Shown one piece after another: positions 58,101 through 63,780 of a stretch of 64,000 nt of DNA (positions within the stretch are counted from its first letter, which is position 1; every line of letters begins with the position of its first letter). A model generated the notes under the pieces. The model saw only the letters and a list, made by a program, of their open reading frames with translations, ran no database searches and had not been told where the DNA came from. This DNA comes from Cinclus cinclus (Eukaryota; Chordata; Aves; Passeriformes; Cinclidae), in contig NC_085050.1 in assembly GCF_963662255.1 (NCBI RefSeq), positions 23,802,631-23,866,630 of the forward strand. Reading direction: 5' to 3'. Both the position numbers and the translations under genes were made by a program.

Positions 58101-61100
58101 AGTAAGGCAAATTTTATACTTGCTGCAGCATACCTAGCCTAATGACTTCAGTCAACAAAGAAGAGAGAATGACAAAAAAAACCCAAACAGTGTGCAAGGA
58201 AAGTAATCATCCTCCTTCCCATGTATGAAACGCAACCAAATACTAAAATATTAATATAATATTTTAGATCTTACAATTTAGATCAAGATACCAGTCTCTT
58301 CCAGTATGCCTTCGGTTCCATATAGCTGACCCAATAGAGCAGATCAAAGACATGGCAATAAGGATGCAGAACAAAATCAAAATCTGAATATTCGTAATTC
58401 GTTCCACATTAGACATTTTAAGAGGTGGACTTGTTGAATTCTGCAAAAGACAAAAACCAGCAGTGGCTATTAAATATTAGATGAGGTAACACAGTTCTTG
58501 CTTTTCAAACTACGTTACTCTTACCCTTTCTAAATATTTTCCCAAATACATAATCATAAATCCATTAACTCTTTTACTTAAGAAAAAACCCAAAACCAGC
58601 TATGAACTGAGGCTTTAGAATTGTGTCACAAGAAGTTTAAACAATCACACAGAACACTGGCAACACCAATAGTTAACAGGAAACACTAAAAATGGATGTG
58701 CATGCACCTTGTCAGTGCAATAGAAGACAGCTGCTAATACACATACTTTTTCAAGTAACAATTTTACAAATAAGAAAAGCAAGAAATAAGGCATGAATGA
58801 CCAATCTGAAACTTTTTTTCACAACAGGTGCATTTCAATTCGGATATTTCAAAACACATTAGGCAAAGTATTTTCAGTCTCTTTCCTCCCCATTTGGTTT
58901 TCTGACAAGAATGATTACCTTTGTACTTGAAAGAAAGCCCCACAGAAGAAAGCCCCACAAGAGGACTGTTTTAGGGGCAGTCAAAAACAAAAAAAGAGAA
59001 ACTGCGATAACAGAACTTGCTAATAGAGTTTTCAAAGCACAAGTTACAAGACAGAATCAAGGAAGATACCTTCTAGGGGAAAAACTACTTTGGGACTAAG
59101 TGGCTAAAATAACAAGAAGTTGCTTTATTTTTATTGCTTTTAATTCCTATCAAAGATGCTCTATTACTGACATTTTAGTATTATATTGAATCAAGCCACA
59201 TTTCTGTACCATGGAATGGCAAATTAAGGTAATAAAGCAGACAGGTCAGACAAAATCCAAGTGACCAACCTGCATAAGTTTTGTGTCATGTCCAGTATAG
59301 ACAACTATCCCGTGAACCCACTGGGTATTTCTCAGCTGAGCTCCTCGTAGAAGAATCTGATCAGATCCCAGTGGAACAGTACTAGAAGAAAGAAGTTTTA
59401 CATTTTAATACTAAACCAGCCAATGTCAGTGGATAACTGTAGTCAGCAGTTGTTAGAACTATTTTGTCAAAATTTAATGGCTACTGTTAATAGGTTAGGA
59501 ACACAATTTTCACAGTTAACTTTTTGGGAGTTTTGACATAGAAAACTTTACAGATAAAAACCAGGCCAAAAATCTAAGTTTCCAAAAATATTACTTGCCA
59601 CTTAATTTTTATTATATACTACTAATTCTGATATGGTAGTATTAACCAAGCATACTGAAAGTAAAAATGTCTAATTCTCCTGTGATTTACAATCGTCATT
59701 TCTTTTCCTAAATGATCTCTTACAAAACTGATTTTCAAAGCAATTTTCAAGTGAAATAATTTTGTGAACTCTCAACTTAGTCCACTCCTCTAGTGAAATA
59801 ACCACCCTTTGAACAGTTAGTTAACACTCACAATAATATCTCATGTGCCTTCTTTAAACTGCAAAAACAGATATATTTTGTTCTATTATTCTTTTAAAAC
59901 TGTGTGTAGTAAAGTATCAACATACCCTCAAAAGACATAGGAAACATTTGTCTTAAATTCAGACAGCTGTCTTTATACATATAATGTAGGTCAAGTTTTT
60001 CTTAAAATACAAAAAATTTTAGATAATTATTACTCTTTTCCATGGACAAACATGCCCTCTTTTGGTACTTTTCAGTCTATAAATGCCAGCTGGCAGTTCA
60101 CACTTGTCAAAAGTGCTCTAGTGTTTGGAATTCTTACCTAAAACTACTGTCTCGACTTGTTTGAAAGCAACAATTATTAAGATCACAAATTAACTAATTG
60201 AGGATAGCAGCTGTATCTCTGATATATAAAACATAAAGCATCTGAAAAAGACATGCTATTTAGTAACATTTTGGGTAGCTTGAAGAGCTACCAGGATATG
60301 GAAATCCTGATCTGCCAGGTGACATGTGACAAATACCCAACATTGTGATCACACTCTGATCTAACAAAGTAATGGTGCAATGACTTGACAAAGATCTCAA
60401 GTGTTTTATTTCCCAGCCTCAGCCTTCTTAAAACTGATCCAACAGATCTCATTTCTCTTGCATTTTATGTAACTACTGACTGTCACCAGCATGCTTGGAT
60501 TGTATTCAGTAAGGGATGTTCTCAATGGGGAAAGATGCTTTTAGAATATCTTCCTGACAGAGGGTGTATTAAAAGCTAGTAATTTCTGGGATACATGTGA
60601 AAACTTACATAACAATATGTTTTTGTTAACAATATGCTTCACTCTTATCCAAAATTTTAAGAATGTCTTCAGGAAAGCATGTATTTTAGTCCTAGATAAC
60701 CAGAATCTGACCTCGTTTTGCATAATCCCCTCACCATTCACCAAACTACTGTCTAGGCTCATAGAAACCAAAGTAAAGAACTTTTCTCCTTTCTCTAGCT
60801 AATTGTTTTCATGGACTAAAACCAAACAGACATGCTTCTGTGTACTCAGAAGCATAATAAAGAGCTGCATACTTTGGAGATAAGGGTTAGCTCACTCCAA
60901 GGCTGAGGACAGCAAGAAAACTTTTGCCTCTTTTAGTTTACAGATTTAGCCAAAAGGCAAAACACCTGTAATGATGTTCTGTCTCCTTGAATACCGGGTA
61001 TGCAAAATAAAAAAAAAAAAAAAAATTTTTTTAGCTGCTCTCCCATGAAGGGAAAAAGAGAACACTGAAAGGGTCAACAAGACACAACATTTATGGCACT

Positions 61101-63780
61101 CCAATGACTTAGATTATGTGAAAGAAGACGGAGACATATTTTCAGTATCCTCTATTGCTTTTGCAAGTATGTTAAGAAAGTGTAACTCACAACTCCTGGA
61201 GCTATGTAATGTGGTAGGAAGGTCTAAAGATCTGGACAAATAAATATCAATTAGATGAATTTGCACTCCCTCTATTAAGGGCAGAAAAAGAACATTTCCC
61301 TGATTTTTCAGGTTAAAGTAAGGCCAAGATGCAAAAAGTGTTACTTACCTGCAATTCTTTTTCTCTGAAGGTAAATATTATATTAGAGCCACACTTTTGG
61401 AACTATCCTGCTGCACAGGAACTATAGGCAAAATATTCCAAAACAGGATTTCTCAAATGAAAAATTTCTTGACCAGTAGATGGCATCCTCCTACACATTC
61501 TTGAGGCACAATAGCCATCAGCATATTCAACATTTATTTTTAAATCAATTCTAAAAAATTAAATTATTAGATTGAAAAGGAAGTAATGTTTTTCCTTCTA
61601 TTCAGAGAGCCAGAATAAGTGTGTGGATCTGTTATAACTATTACCTCCAGAGAAGAATTACAGGTAAATGTTTGTCTCTTCTTAATGACAAGTAAAGTGG
61701 AATTATAATAGATCCACACTCTTGCGACTGAAAAATCCCAGAATGCATCTGTAAGAAATCTGTAAACAAAAAATGGAATATTAAGAGGGAATAAAACGAG
61801 GTATTTAGCAATTAGTTAGTACTATATGTGTCAGTCTAAAACCACAAACATGAACAATATTGGACATGGAGAAATAAATACCTACCAAATAAATAAGAAA
61901 TACTGTAAATCTTTGGGAATGAAGGATTCTGCAATTCTGGATCTAGCAGTAAATCTTCTGTGAATCCACAGAGGACTCTGAATATCAGTATTTGGTAAGC
62001 ATTTCAGTATTCTAAGGATTTTTTAAGCAGTTGTACAAGCATGTGTATTTTAAGTGCACATTTTCTATTTTTAAAGGAGCATACTTTCAAGTAAACTAAG
62101 GTATTAAACGTTTTTCAACTACAAAATCAGAAGAATTTGAAGTATACAGCAATGGACTCTGTTCCGCTCCACAAACAGAAGAACAATTAAAAAAAAAAAA
62201 AAGGATAAATTATTTCTGTTCAGCTTCTGTAACAGATGACATTCTTTAGAAGTGAGTTAGTAGGTACATATTCCAGAACTGTCAGAATTTGATTAGCAGT
62301 CTCTTCTACTATTAACACCTAATGCTTTCTGAAGGGCAACTAGTAAAACAAGTTGTAGACATTAGAAGCAAGGTTTTATGCTTCTAGTTTTTTTCAAAAG
62401 AGTAAAGTCTAGCAGAGAATACATAAAAAATATTTACTATTCATATTTTTACTTCAGTAGTTTAAGAACACATAGCTGTGTATGTGTAACACATACTGCT
62501 ACACTGAATCTCCCAAGATCTTCTTCCTTGTATTTACGTACCCATGTCCATCCAGTCTGATGTTTCCAACAAAGTCATAGAGATGTCGGTTTGGGCTCTC
62601 ACACTCAATTCTGCCAGAGAGTTGCATCAAGCTTTCTGTGTCCTTGATGTCTGCTGTTAGTGGCAAACCCTGTAAACAAAATTAATTTGTCATGACATTA
62701 GAAAACACTATCCAATAACAAATCTAGATATTATAAATCTAATAGCAAGACCAGAAAACAATCATCCCTATGGGAGCAAAACAGACAAGCTACACTTTAC
62801 TGTTGCATCTGAATGCTACAGTGAAGAAGTCACCTTGGCATCTGGCAATACCAAGACAGGGTCATAATCCATCACAGAGCTCAGCAACAATGTCCCTGCA
62901 TAGTGACAGTACACTCAGTCAAAATCTGCTATTCTATACCTGTCCTTGAAGGACAGTACCGGCCCCATCAGCTGCTTTCTGCAGGGCTTCTGCCTCATCA
63001 TCTGTTCTCTAGAAAGAAAGCCAGTACCCAAACTACTTATGTTTCTACCTATTCTCCCAAAGAAAAACCCTAAAACAAAGCACAAAGAATGACTTAGGAA
63101 TAACCACTCATTCCTCCACTATGGCTTTCTGCCTCTCAGGCAGATTTCAGCCACAAAGTCTGTAAGCACTGCGTATCTAGGCAGTCAGCTCTTTTGTGAT
63201 TTCATCTTCACTTACTGAGACTGGAAAGTGGCACAGACTTTTTCCACAGGCTTTATTCTGTGAAGGGGGGTCAGGCAGCAGTCCAAATATGAGTTACTAC
63301 AGGTATTTTTATAGGGTTCACGTGGATTGAACATAGGCCAACAGGGTACATTTGAAACACTATCCAACTACATAAAAGTTCTATGTATAAAATTACCAAT
63401 TACAGAGAATCAATTCTAACCAATTATCTTCTAGAAAGATAAGCAAGGGTCTTAACATTTTTCTGGCAGTAGCAATTCTAAGGAGGTGTTTTTTCTTATA
63501 TCAAAGAGAATACCAAGGGGGCCTCACAGGGTTATCTGCAGAGGAATCTGTCTCCCCCACACTCAACTTTTATGATGCCAATACACCATAGCTTTTTATT
63601 CAAATCACTAAAATTTCAGTCTTCTCAAACATCCATTAATGTAATAAAATGTTTCAATAAGCATTAATCGACAAAAATATTAGAAATATTCTCAAAATTG
63701 AAATTCCTACCTGTCGAATTTTTAAGTTTGTCTCACCATCTAAGTTAGATGTTTCAATGTAGCACATGGCCTGTGGTTCA
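5636..63780 (-). CDS. ATP8A1: ATP8A1, P4-ATPase phospholipid flippase (26 internal exons, partial gene)
   Basis: This is the catalytic subunit of an aminophospholipid flippase. The family moves phosphatidylserine (and PE) from the outer/lumenal to the cytosolic leaflet of plasma, Golgi and endosomal membranes, using ATP and a CDC50 partner subunit. Twenty-six exons join into 866 uninterrupted codons, all with AG/GT borders and matching phases. Visible motifs in order are DGET (A domain), PISL (TM4), DKTGTLT (phosphorylated Asp), SPDE and CKGA (N domain), TGDKQETA and GDGANDV (P domain), and the TM5 lysine in CFYKN. Residues such as [30 protein letters not shown] and [11 protein letters not shown] fit ATP8A1 rather than ATP8A2, whose equivalents differ (for example NGEGFNTK). 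If numbering follows human, the window covers roughly residues 176-1041 of about 1164. The gene is intact here, so it is not a pseudogene. Both ends lie outside the window. Confidence 0.98.
6193..6249 (-). CDS. ATP8A1: ATP8A1 exon w25: TM8
   Basis: The 57-nt phase 0-0 exon encodes [19 protein letters not shown]. It is the TM8 segment with the conserved TVCLKAGLE block. The last codon is TTG (Leu), where I recall Trp in human ATP8A1 and Lys in ATP8A2, so the position is variable. The acceptor is ctctccttaag, with an unusual A at -3, and the donor is gtaagc. Confidence 0.95.
7401..7517. repeat. A/C-rich low-complexity tract
   Basis: Plus-strand A and C runs include acacac at about 7437-7449, C6 at 7494-7499 and C9 at 7502-7510. 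In the ATP8A1 transcript this reads as a G/U-rich tract with G9 and G6 runs next to each other. Confidence 0.9.
8751..9133 (-). mobile_element. CR1 LINE 3' fragment
   Basis: The minus strand reads as the 3' end of a bird CR1. It has the conserved block that in plus orientation shows ggttggaagagaccttcaag, followed by text for 'forty-odd percent typical' CR1 features such as the cctttctccaggctaaacaa-type segment near 9100-9120. The left edge retains degenerate copies of the terminal octamer (ATTCTGTG, then AATTCTCTG on the minus strand), the hallmark CR1 tail. It is 5'-truncated near 9133, as most copies are. It lies in the same orientation as ATP8A1 and has no intact coding capacity. Confidence 0.88.
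9788..9849 (-). CDS. ATP8A1: ATP8A1 exon w24: TM7-TM8 loop
   Basis: The 62-nt exon finishes Gly and encodes [20 protein letters not shown] (20 codons, ending in phase 0). [13 protein letters not shown] leads into TM8. The acceptor is ccttttccag and the donor gtaagt. Confidence 0.95.
9850..13661 (-). other. Intron between w23 and w24
   Basis: A 3.8-kb intron. It contains a short CA run (about 10406-10421) and a stretch at about 11990-13130 that is visibly less AT-rich than its surroundings. No repeat family or exon was recognised. Confidence 0.8.
13662..13740 (-). CDS. ATP8A1: ATP8A1 exon w23: TM7
   Basis: The 79-nt exon encodes [19 protein letters not shown] and then PLKALQH plus one base of Gly. 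The hydrophobic run through [10 protein letters not shown] is TM7. ALQH is ALQY in human as I recall it. The acceptor is tctttcttag and the donor gtaagt. Confidence 0.96.
13741..16349 (-). other. Intron between w22 and w23
   Basis: A 2.6-kb intron. It contains an A-rich run (about 15990-16019) and the compound AC/AT microsatellite close to the w22 donor. The rest appears unique and non-coding. Confidence 0.85.
16073..16202. repeat. Compound (AC)n(AT)n microsatellite
   Basis: About 12 AC units (16083-16106) adjoin about 17 AT units (16111-16144), followed by mixed ATAC/ATGT repeats. The tract generates several overlapping open frames on both strands that are artefacts. In the ATP8A1 transcript it is a UA then UG repeat inside the intron after w22. 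Confidence 0.97.
16350..16472 (-). CDS. ATP8A1: ATP8A1 exon w22: TM6 and following loop
   Basis: The 123-nt phase 0-0 exon encodes 41 codons, [20 protein letters not shown], then [19 protein letters not shown] and TK. The first part is TM6 and the rest is the cytosolic loop to TM7. The donor is gtataaaa, a poor match to consensus, and a long UA/UG repeat begins about 147 nt downstream in the transcript. Confidence 0.97.
16593..16667 (-). CDS. ATP8A1: ATP8A1 exon w21: TM5-TM6 loop
   Basis: The 75-nt phase 0-0 exon encodes [19 protein letters not shown] and then IGLYNV. [24 protein letters not shown] is nearly invariant in ATP8A proteins and forms the exoplasmic turn into TM6. A 120-nt intron separates it from w22. 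The acceptor is tcttttgcag and the donor gtaaga. Confidence 0.97.
16668..22494 (-). other. Intron between w20 and w21
   Basis: At 5.8 kb this is the longest complete intron in the window. I see no transposon with recognisable consensus and no exon-like open segment with good borders. A plus-strand open frame at 21653-22060 has no recognisable protein features. Confidence 0.8.
22495..22605 (-). CDS. ATP8A1: ATP8A1 exon w20: TM5
   Basis: The 111-nt phase 0-0 exon encodes [19 protein letters not shown] and then [33 protein letters not shown] is TM5, and its lysine in FYKN is the conserved residue needed for phosphatidylserine handling in ATP8A-type flippases. It is separated from w19 by only 112 nt. 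The acceptor is cttttttgcag and the donor gtaatt. Confidence 0.97.
22718..22901 (-). CDS. ATP8A1: ATP8A1 exon w19: P domain hinge, GDGANDV
   Basis: At 184 nt this is the longest exon in the window. It completes Arg and encodes 61 codons, [20 protein letters not shown], then [27 protein letters not shown] and [15 protein letters not shown] coordinates Mg2+ and closes the catalytic site in all P-type ATPases. The serine in NDVSMIQ is typical of ATP8A1, where ATP8A2 has Gly. The acceptor is tatcccttag and the donor gtaagt. Confidence 0.98.
22902..25508 (-). other. Intron between w18 and w19
   Basis: A 2.6-kb AT-rich intron. It contains a small degenerate repeat at 23150-23205 (tgactaaaagct-like units) and a T-run near 23847-23860. 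Nothing else was identified. Confidence 0.8.
25509..25681 (-). CDS. ATP8A1: ATP8A1 exon w18: P domain
   Basis: The 173-nt exon encodes 57 codons, beginning [20 protein letters not shown], with [12 protein letters not shown] and [14 protein letters not shown], plus two bases of Arg. DG(K/H)xLKYAL and the [12 protein letters not shown] stretch (continued in w19) are P4-ATPase P-domain signatures. The acceptor is tttgtgcaacag and the donor gtaagg. Confidence 0.97.
25682..30627 (-). other. Intron between w17 and w18
   Basis: A 4.9-kb intron containing one CR1 copy (27185-28240) inserted antisense to the gene. The flanks are AT-rich and otherwise unannotatable. Confidence 0.85.
27185..28240 (+). 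mobile_element. CR1 LINE with broken reverse-transcriptase remnants
   Basis: The plus strand resembles the ORF2 3' half and the following part of a bird CR1. Recognisable protein fragments include [10 protein letters not shown] (RT fingers/palm region, AFDxVS-like), [31 protein letters not shown] and YNLMKGG, in shifting frames. Sequence corresponding to the catalytic FADD palm motif is absent: the text jumps near 27665-27700 from the CTVYW segment to the LNMSQ segment. Further frameshifts and stops follow. The usual 3' end with the octamer tail is also missing after about 28240. It is non-functional. Minus-strand open frames across it are shadows. Confidence 0.9.
30628..30692 (-). CDS. ATP8A1: ATP8A1 exon w17: P domain
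   Basis: The 65-nt exon finishes Gly and encodes [19 protein letters not shown] and LD (21 codons, ending in phase 0). It links the [12 protein letters not shown] block to the regulatory helix region of the P domain. The acceptor is tttttctgacag and the donor gtaagt. Confidence 0.96.
30693..31879 (-). other. Intron between w16 and w17
   Basis: A 1.2-kb AT-rich intron with no recognised repeat or RNA gene. Confidence 0.85.
31880..32018 (-). CDS. ATP8A1: ATP8A1 exon w16: P domain, TGDKQETA
   Basis: The 139-nt exon encodes [20 protein letters not shown], then [15 protein letters not shown] and [11 protein letters not shown], plus one base of Gly. [11 protein letters not shown] and the TGDK loop belong to the P domain, and TGD contacts the phosphate and magnesium. 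The donor gtattatatt is weak by consensus, with no purine at +3 to +5 beyond A. Confidence 0.97.
32850..32863. repeat. C14 homopolymer (G14 in the transcript)
   Basis: Fourteen consecutive C on the plus strand, preceded by an A/C-rich stretch. Confidence 0.95.
33020..33520 (+). mobile_element. Old degenerate CR1-like 3' end
   Basis: Two segments read like an ancient CR1 copy in plus orientation. One is around 33090-33120 (ggagcaagtccaacagaggg). The other is near 33465-33510 (tagatgacctcctgaagtcc followed by cttccaatcctgact), which matches the gatgacctcnagaggtcccttccaacc end block of older CR1 subfamilies. The intervening sequence is too diverged to follow, and the edges are approximate. Confidence 0.55.
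33905..34044 (-). CDS. ATP8A1: ATP8A1 exon w15: N to P domain transition
   Basis: The 140-nt exon completes Gly and encodes 46 codons, [20 protein letters not shown] followed by a helical [16 protein letters not shown] and [10 protein letters not shown]. The GLRTLC block is conserved throughout P4-ATPases. The YQEWLDVY and AIQNRVL positions are conservative substitutions against the mammalian protein as I remember it. The acceptor is cattctctctag and the donor gtatgt. Confidence 0.96.
34045..37543 (-). other. Intron between w14 and w15
   Basis: A 3.5-kb AT-rich intron. No transposon, RNA gene or exon-like segment was recognised. Confidence 0.8.
37544..37628 (-). CDS. ATP8A1: ATP8A1 exon w14: N domain
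   Basis: The 85-nt exon encodes [19 protein letters not shown] and then KHLEQFATE plus one base of Gly. With w13 it forms the [11 protein letters not shown] block, and FATEGLRTL spans the junction to w15. The acceptor is atttgttttgtag and the donor gtgggt. Confidence 0.96.
37629..38623 (-). other. Intron between w13 and w14
   Basis: A 1.0-kb intron with nothing identifiable. Opposed open frames at 37861-38163 are chance. Confidence 0.85.
38624..38693 (-). CDS. ATP8A1: ATP8A1 exon w13: N domain, RKRMSVI and CKGA
   Basis: The 70-nt exon finishes a Ser codon and encodes [20 protein letters not shown] and then KGA. The Lys of CKGA is a conserved nucleotide-binding residue of P-type ATPases. It follows the longest intron with both ends in the 3' half of the N-domain region (5.35 kb after w12). 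The acceptor is tttctctttcag and the donor gtgagt. Confidence 0.96.
38694..44044 (-). other. Intron between w12 and w13
   Basis: A 5.35-kb intron. It has an A-run near 40909-40920 and three abutting plus-strand open frames in different frames at 41222-42048 with no recognisable domain. No repeat family was identified. Confidence 0.8.
44045..44094 (-). CDS. ATP8A1: ATP8A1 exon w12: N domain, nucleotide-pocket Phe
   Basis: The 50-nt exon encodes [16 protein letters not shown] and two bases of Ser. The Phe of LEFTS stacks on the adenine of ATP in the family. It is separated from w11 by only 191 nt of intron. The acceptor is tttatttttcag and the donor gtaaat. Confidence 0.96.
44286..44368 (-). 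CDS. ATP8A1: ATP8A1 exon w11: N domain, SPDE motif
   Basis: The 83-nt exon completes Asp of SPDE and encodes [18 protein letters not shown] and then TPDSVIIES (27 codons). SPDExALV is a conserved P4-ATPase N-domain motif. The AARNLRF segment differs from the AAKQLNF I recall for human. A duplicated, mutually exclusive version of this exon was looked for in the adjacent introns and not seen. The acceptor is cttgctgcag and the donor gtaagt. Confidence 0.96.
44369..45601 (-). other. Intron between w10 and w11
   Basis: A 1.2-kb intron searched for an alternative copy of w11 (a GRTPDSV-type exon). None was seen, and nothing else was recognised. Confidence 0.8.
45602..45707 (-). CDS. ATP8A1: ATP8A1 exon w10: N domain
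   Basis: The 106-nt exon encodes [20 protein letters not shown] and [15 protein letters not shown] plus the first base of Asp. The LAVCHTxVPE-like helix and the start of the QAASPDE motif place it in the nucleotide-binding domain. The acceptor is ttttccttag and the donor gtgaga. Confidence 0.96.
45708..47705 (-). other. Intron between w9 and w10
   Basis: A 2.0-kb unique-looking AT-rich intron without recognisable elements. Confidence 0.8.
47706..47778 (-). CDS. ATP8A1: ATP8A1 exon w9: N-domain loop
   Basis: The 73-nt exon completes the Trp codon and encodes [18 protein letters not shown] and then NLQTNH (24 codons, ending in phase 0). EKTFSDxSLLENLQ is conserved with mammalian ATP8A1. The preceding QGPQNGE is not, and this is a flexible N-domain surface loop in the family. 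The acceptor is actatttccag and the donor gtaagt. Confidence 0.95.
47779..50342 (-). other. Intron between w8 and w9
   Basis: A 2.6-kb intron downstream of the cassette exon w8. It contains a perfect 11-bp inverted repeat at 48917-48945. No transposon was recognised. Confidence 0.8.
48917..48945. repeat. Perfect 11-bp inverted repeat (hairpin)
   Basis: The arms aagctttaagc (48917-48927) and gcttaaagctt (48935-48945) are exact reverse complements around a 7-nt loop. Confidence 0.9.
50343..50387 (-). CDS. ATP8A1: ATP8A1 exon w8: 45-nt microexon-like cassette
   Basis: The 45-nt exon finishes GG|C (Gly), encodes [14 protein letters not shown] and starts the Trp codon TG|G. Omitting it joins GG to the G that begins w9, keeps a Gly codon and the frame, and removes exactly 15 residues. 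Human ATP8A1 is known in 1164- and 1149-residue forms that differ by 15, so this is very probably the same alternative exon. It lies at the start of the nucleotide-binding domain insert and is among the most diverged coding sequence in the window. The acceptor is cttcttgtgcag and the donor gtaagc. Confidence 0.93.
50388..50877 (-). other. Intron between w7 and w8
   Basis: A 490-nt intron upstream of cassette exon w8. No repeat was seen. Confidence 0.85.
50878..50966 (-). CDS. ATP8A1: ATP8A1 exon w7: DKTGTLT phosphorylation site
   Basis: The 89-nt exon encodes [18 protein letters not shown] and then [11 protein letters not shown], plus GG of a glycine codon. The Asp of DKTGTLT is the residue transiently phosphorylated by ATP in the transport cycle (Asp409 in human numbering, from memory). 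Its presence, with an open frame on both sides, argues for an active enzyme. The acceptor is attcatttag and the donor gtaggta. Confidence 0.98.
50967..53368 (-). other. Intron between w6 and w7
   Basis: A 2.4-kb AT-rich intron with no recognised element. Confidence 0.8.
53369..53446 (-). CDS. ATP8A1: ATP8A1 exon w6: TM4 to P-domain linker
   Basis: The 78-nt phase 0-0 exon encodes 26 codons, [18 protein letters not shown] and then NLNEELGQ. This is the cytosolic linker immediately before the phosphorylation motif. In the family the [12 protein letters not shown] block is almost invariant. The acceptor is tttatctctag and the donor gtaggt. Confidence 0.97.
54885..55662 (+). mobile_element. Probable solitary LTR of an endogenous retrovirus
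   Basis: A 778-bp GC-richer block starts TGTTGTG and ends ATCAACA, giving 5-bp terminal inverted repeats TGTTG/CAACA typical of LTR ends. An AATAAA signal lies at 55630-55635 close to the right end, as in an R/U5 layout. A TTAAAC hexamer occurs just outside both ends (54877-54882 and 55664-55669), offset by one or two bases, which may be a worn target-site duplication. No gag, pol or env remnant adjoins, so it would be a solo LTR, antisense to ATP8A1. I cannot name the family. It could also be another GC-rich retroposon. Confidence 0.6.
55139..55188. repeat. GGT/GGA triplet purine-rich microsatellite
   Basis: About four GGT units run into GGA and GAA-type units inside the LTR-like block. Long proline- or arginine-rich open frames over it are repeat artefacts. 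Confidence 0.92.
55978..56105 (-). CDS. ATP8A1: ATP8A1 exon w5: TM4 with PISL
   Basis: The 128-nt exon completes a Tyr codon and encodes 42 codons, [19 protein letters not shown] and then [20 protein letters not shown], ending INW. PISL replaces the PEGL cation-binding motif of ion-pumping P-type ATPases. In flippases this region lines the lipid path, with the neighbouring Ile acting as a hydrophobic gate. The acceptor is ttggcag and the donor gtaaata. Confidence 0.97.
56106..58274 (-). other. Intron between w4 and w5
   Basis: A 2.2-kb intron. It has a 13-bp tandem duplication (acagataagatat twice, 56236-56261) and an A-run near 57370-57382. Nothing else was recognised. Confidence 0.8.
58275..58440 (-). 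CDS. ATP8A1: ATP8A1 exon w4: TM3
   Basis: The 166-nt exon encodes 55 codons from [17 protein letters not shown] onward plus one base of a Tyr codon. The hydrophobic run [20 protein letters not shown] is TM3. It is followed by the exoplasmic loop [17 protein letters not shown], which in the family contacts the CDC50 subunit. [14 protein letters not shown] is conserved just before TM3. The acceptor is cttttgcag and the donor gtaagat. Confidence 0.97.
58441..59269 (-). other. Intron between w3 and w4, with a 15-bp tandem duplication
   Basis: An 829-nt intron. Two abutting 15-mers, aagaaagccccacag and aagaaagccccacaa, lie at 58931-58960. No other element was seen. Confidence 0.8.
59270..59381 (-). 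CDS. ATP8A1: ATP8A1 exon w3: end of A domain
   Basis: The 112-nt exon contributes one base finishing the glycine codon and then 37 codons, [18 protein letters not shown] and then [32 protein letters not shown] and [13 protein letters not shown] are hallmark P4-ATPase blocks leading from the actuator domain back to TM3. The acceptor is ttcttctag. The donor is gttggt, a departure from the usual GTRAG but still GT. Confidence 0.96.
59382..62541 (-). other. Intron between w2 and w3
   Basis: A 3.2-kb AT-rich intron with an A-run followed by a T-run at about 61006-61031 and another A-run at 62188-62201. No repeat family or exon was recognised. Confidence 0.8.
62542..62669 (-). CDS. ATP8A1: ATP8A1 exon w2: A domain
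   Basis: The 128-nt exon encodes 42 codons, from [20 protein letters not shown] to [15 protein letters not shown], plus GG of a glycine codon finished by w3. This is the actuator-domain segment carrying the conserved [14 protein letters not shown] block of ATP8A-type flippases. The acceptor is tttgtttacag and the donor gtacgtaa. The stretch near [14 protein letters not shown] differs from the mammalian sequence as I recall it, whereas the IECESPN block is invariant. Confidence 0.96.
62670..63710 (-). other. Intron between w1 and w2
   Basis: A 1.0-kb intron that contains the 69-nt exon-like segment at 62940-63008. Parts of 62800-63300 are less AT-rich than neighbouring introns. No known repeat was identified. 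Confidence 0.75.
62940..63008 (-). CDS. Candidate unannotated cassette exon between w1 and w2
   Basis: On the minus strand a pyrimidine-rich acceptor (ctttctttctag) precedes a 69-nt open segment that ends CAG before gtatag. It encodes 23 residues beginning [11 protein letters not shown] and ending GTVLQGQ. Both flanking exons meet in phase 0, and this segment is phase 0-0 and a multiple of three, so inclusion would keep the ATP8A1 frame and insert an acidic stretch just after NLKIRQ in the actuator domain. It is clearly richer in G+C than the surrounding intron. I do not recall it from mammalian ATP8A1 proteins. It could be a chance open segment or a decoy exon, because an open 23-codon frame alone is not rare. 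Confidence 0.35.
63711..63780 (-). CDS. ATP8A1: ATP8A1 exon w1: A domain with DGET
   Basis: The 70-nt exon starts with one base completing an upstream codon and then encodes 23 codons, [18 protein letters not shown] followed by LKIRQ. DGET is the P4-ATPase counterpart of the TGES dephosphorylation loop of other P-type ATPases, and its Glu helps hydrolyse the phospho-Asp. The acceptor reads ctctcaatag and the donor gtagga. It ends in phase 0. The next upstream exon (KEYIPAD-type sequence in the family) is not in 63781-64000. Confidence 0.96.

Noticed and set aside
61340..61375. Strong donor-like site (ttgcag followed by gtaagt on the minus strand) in the intron between w2 and w3
   Set aside because: There is no matching acceptor and open segment of sensible length upstream, so it is treated as a decoy site.
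5636..63780. Gene is ATP8A2 or another P4-ATPase paralogue, or a processed pseudogene
   Set aside because: Paralogue-specific positions ([26 protein letters not shown]) match ATP8A1. Introns and an unbroken frame exclude a processed or decayed copy.
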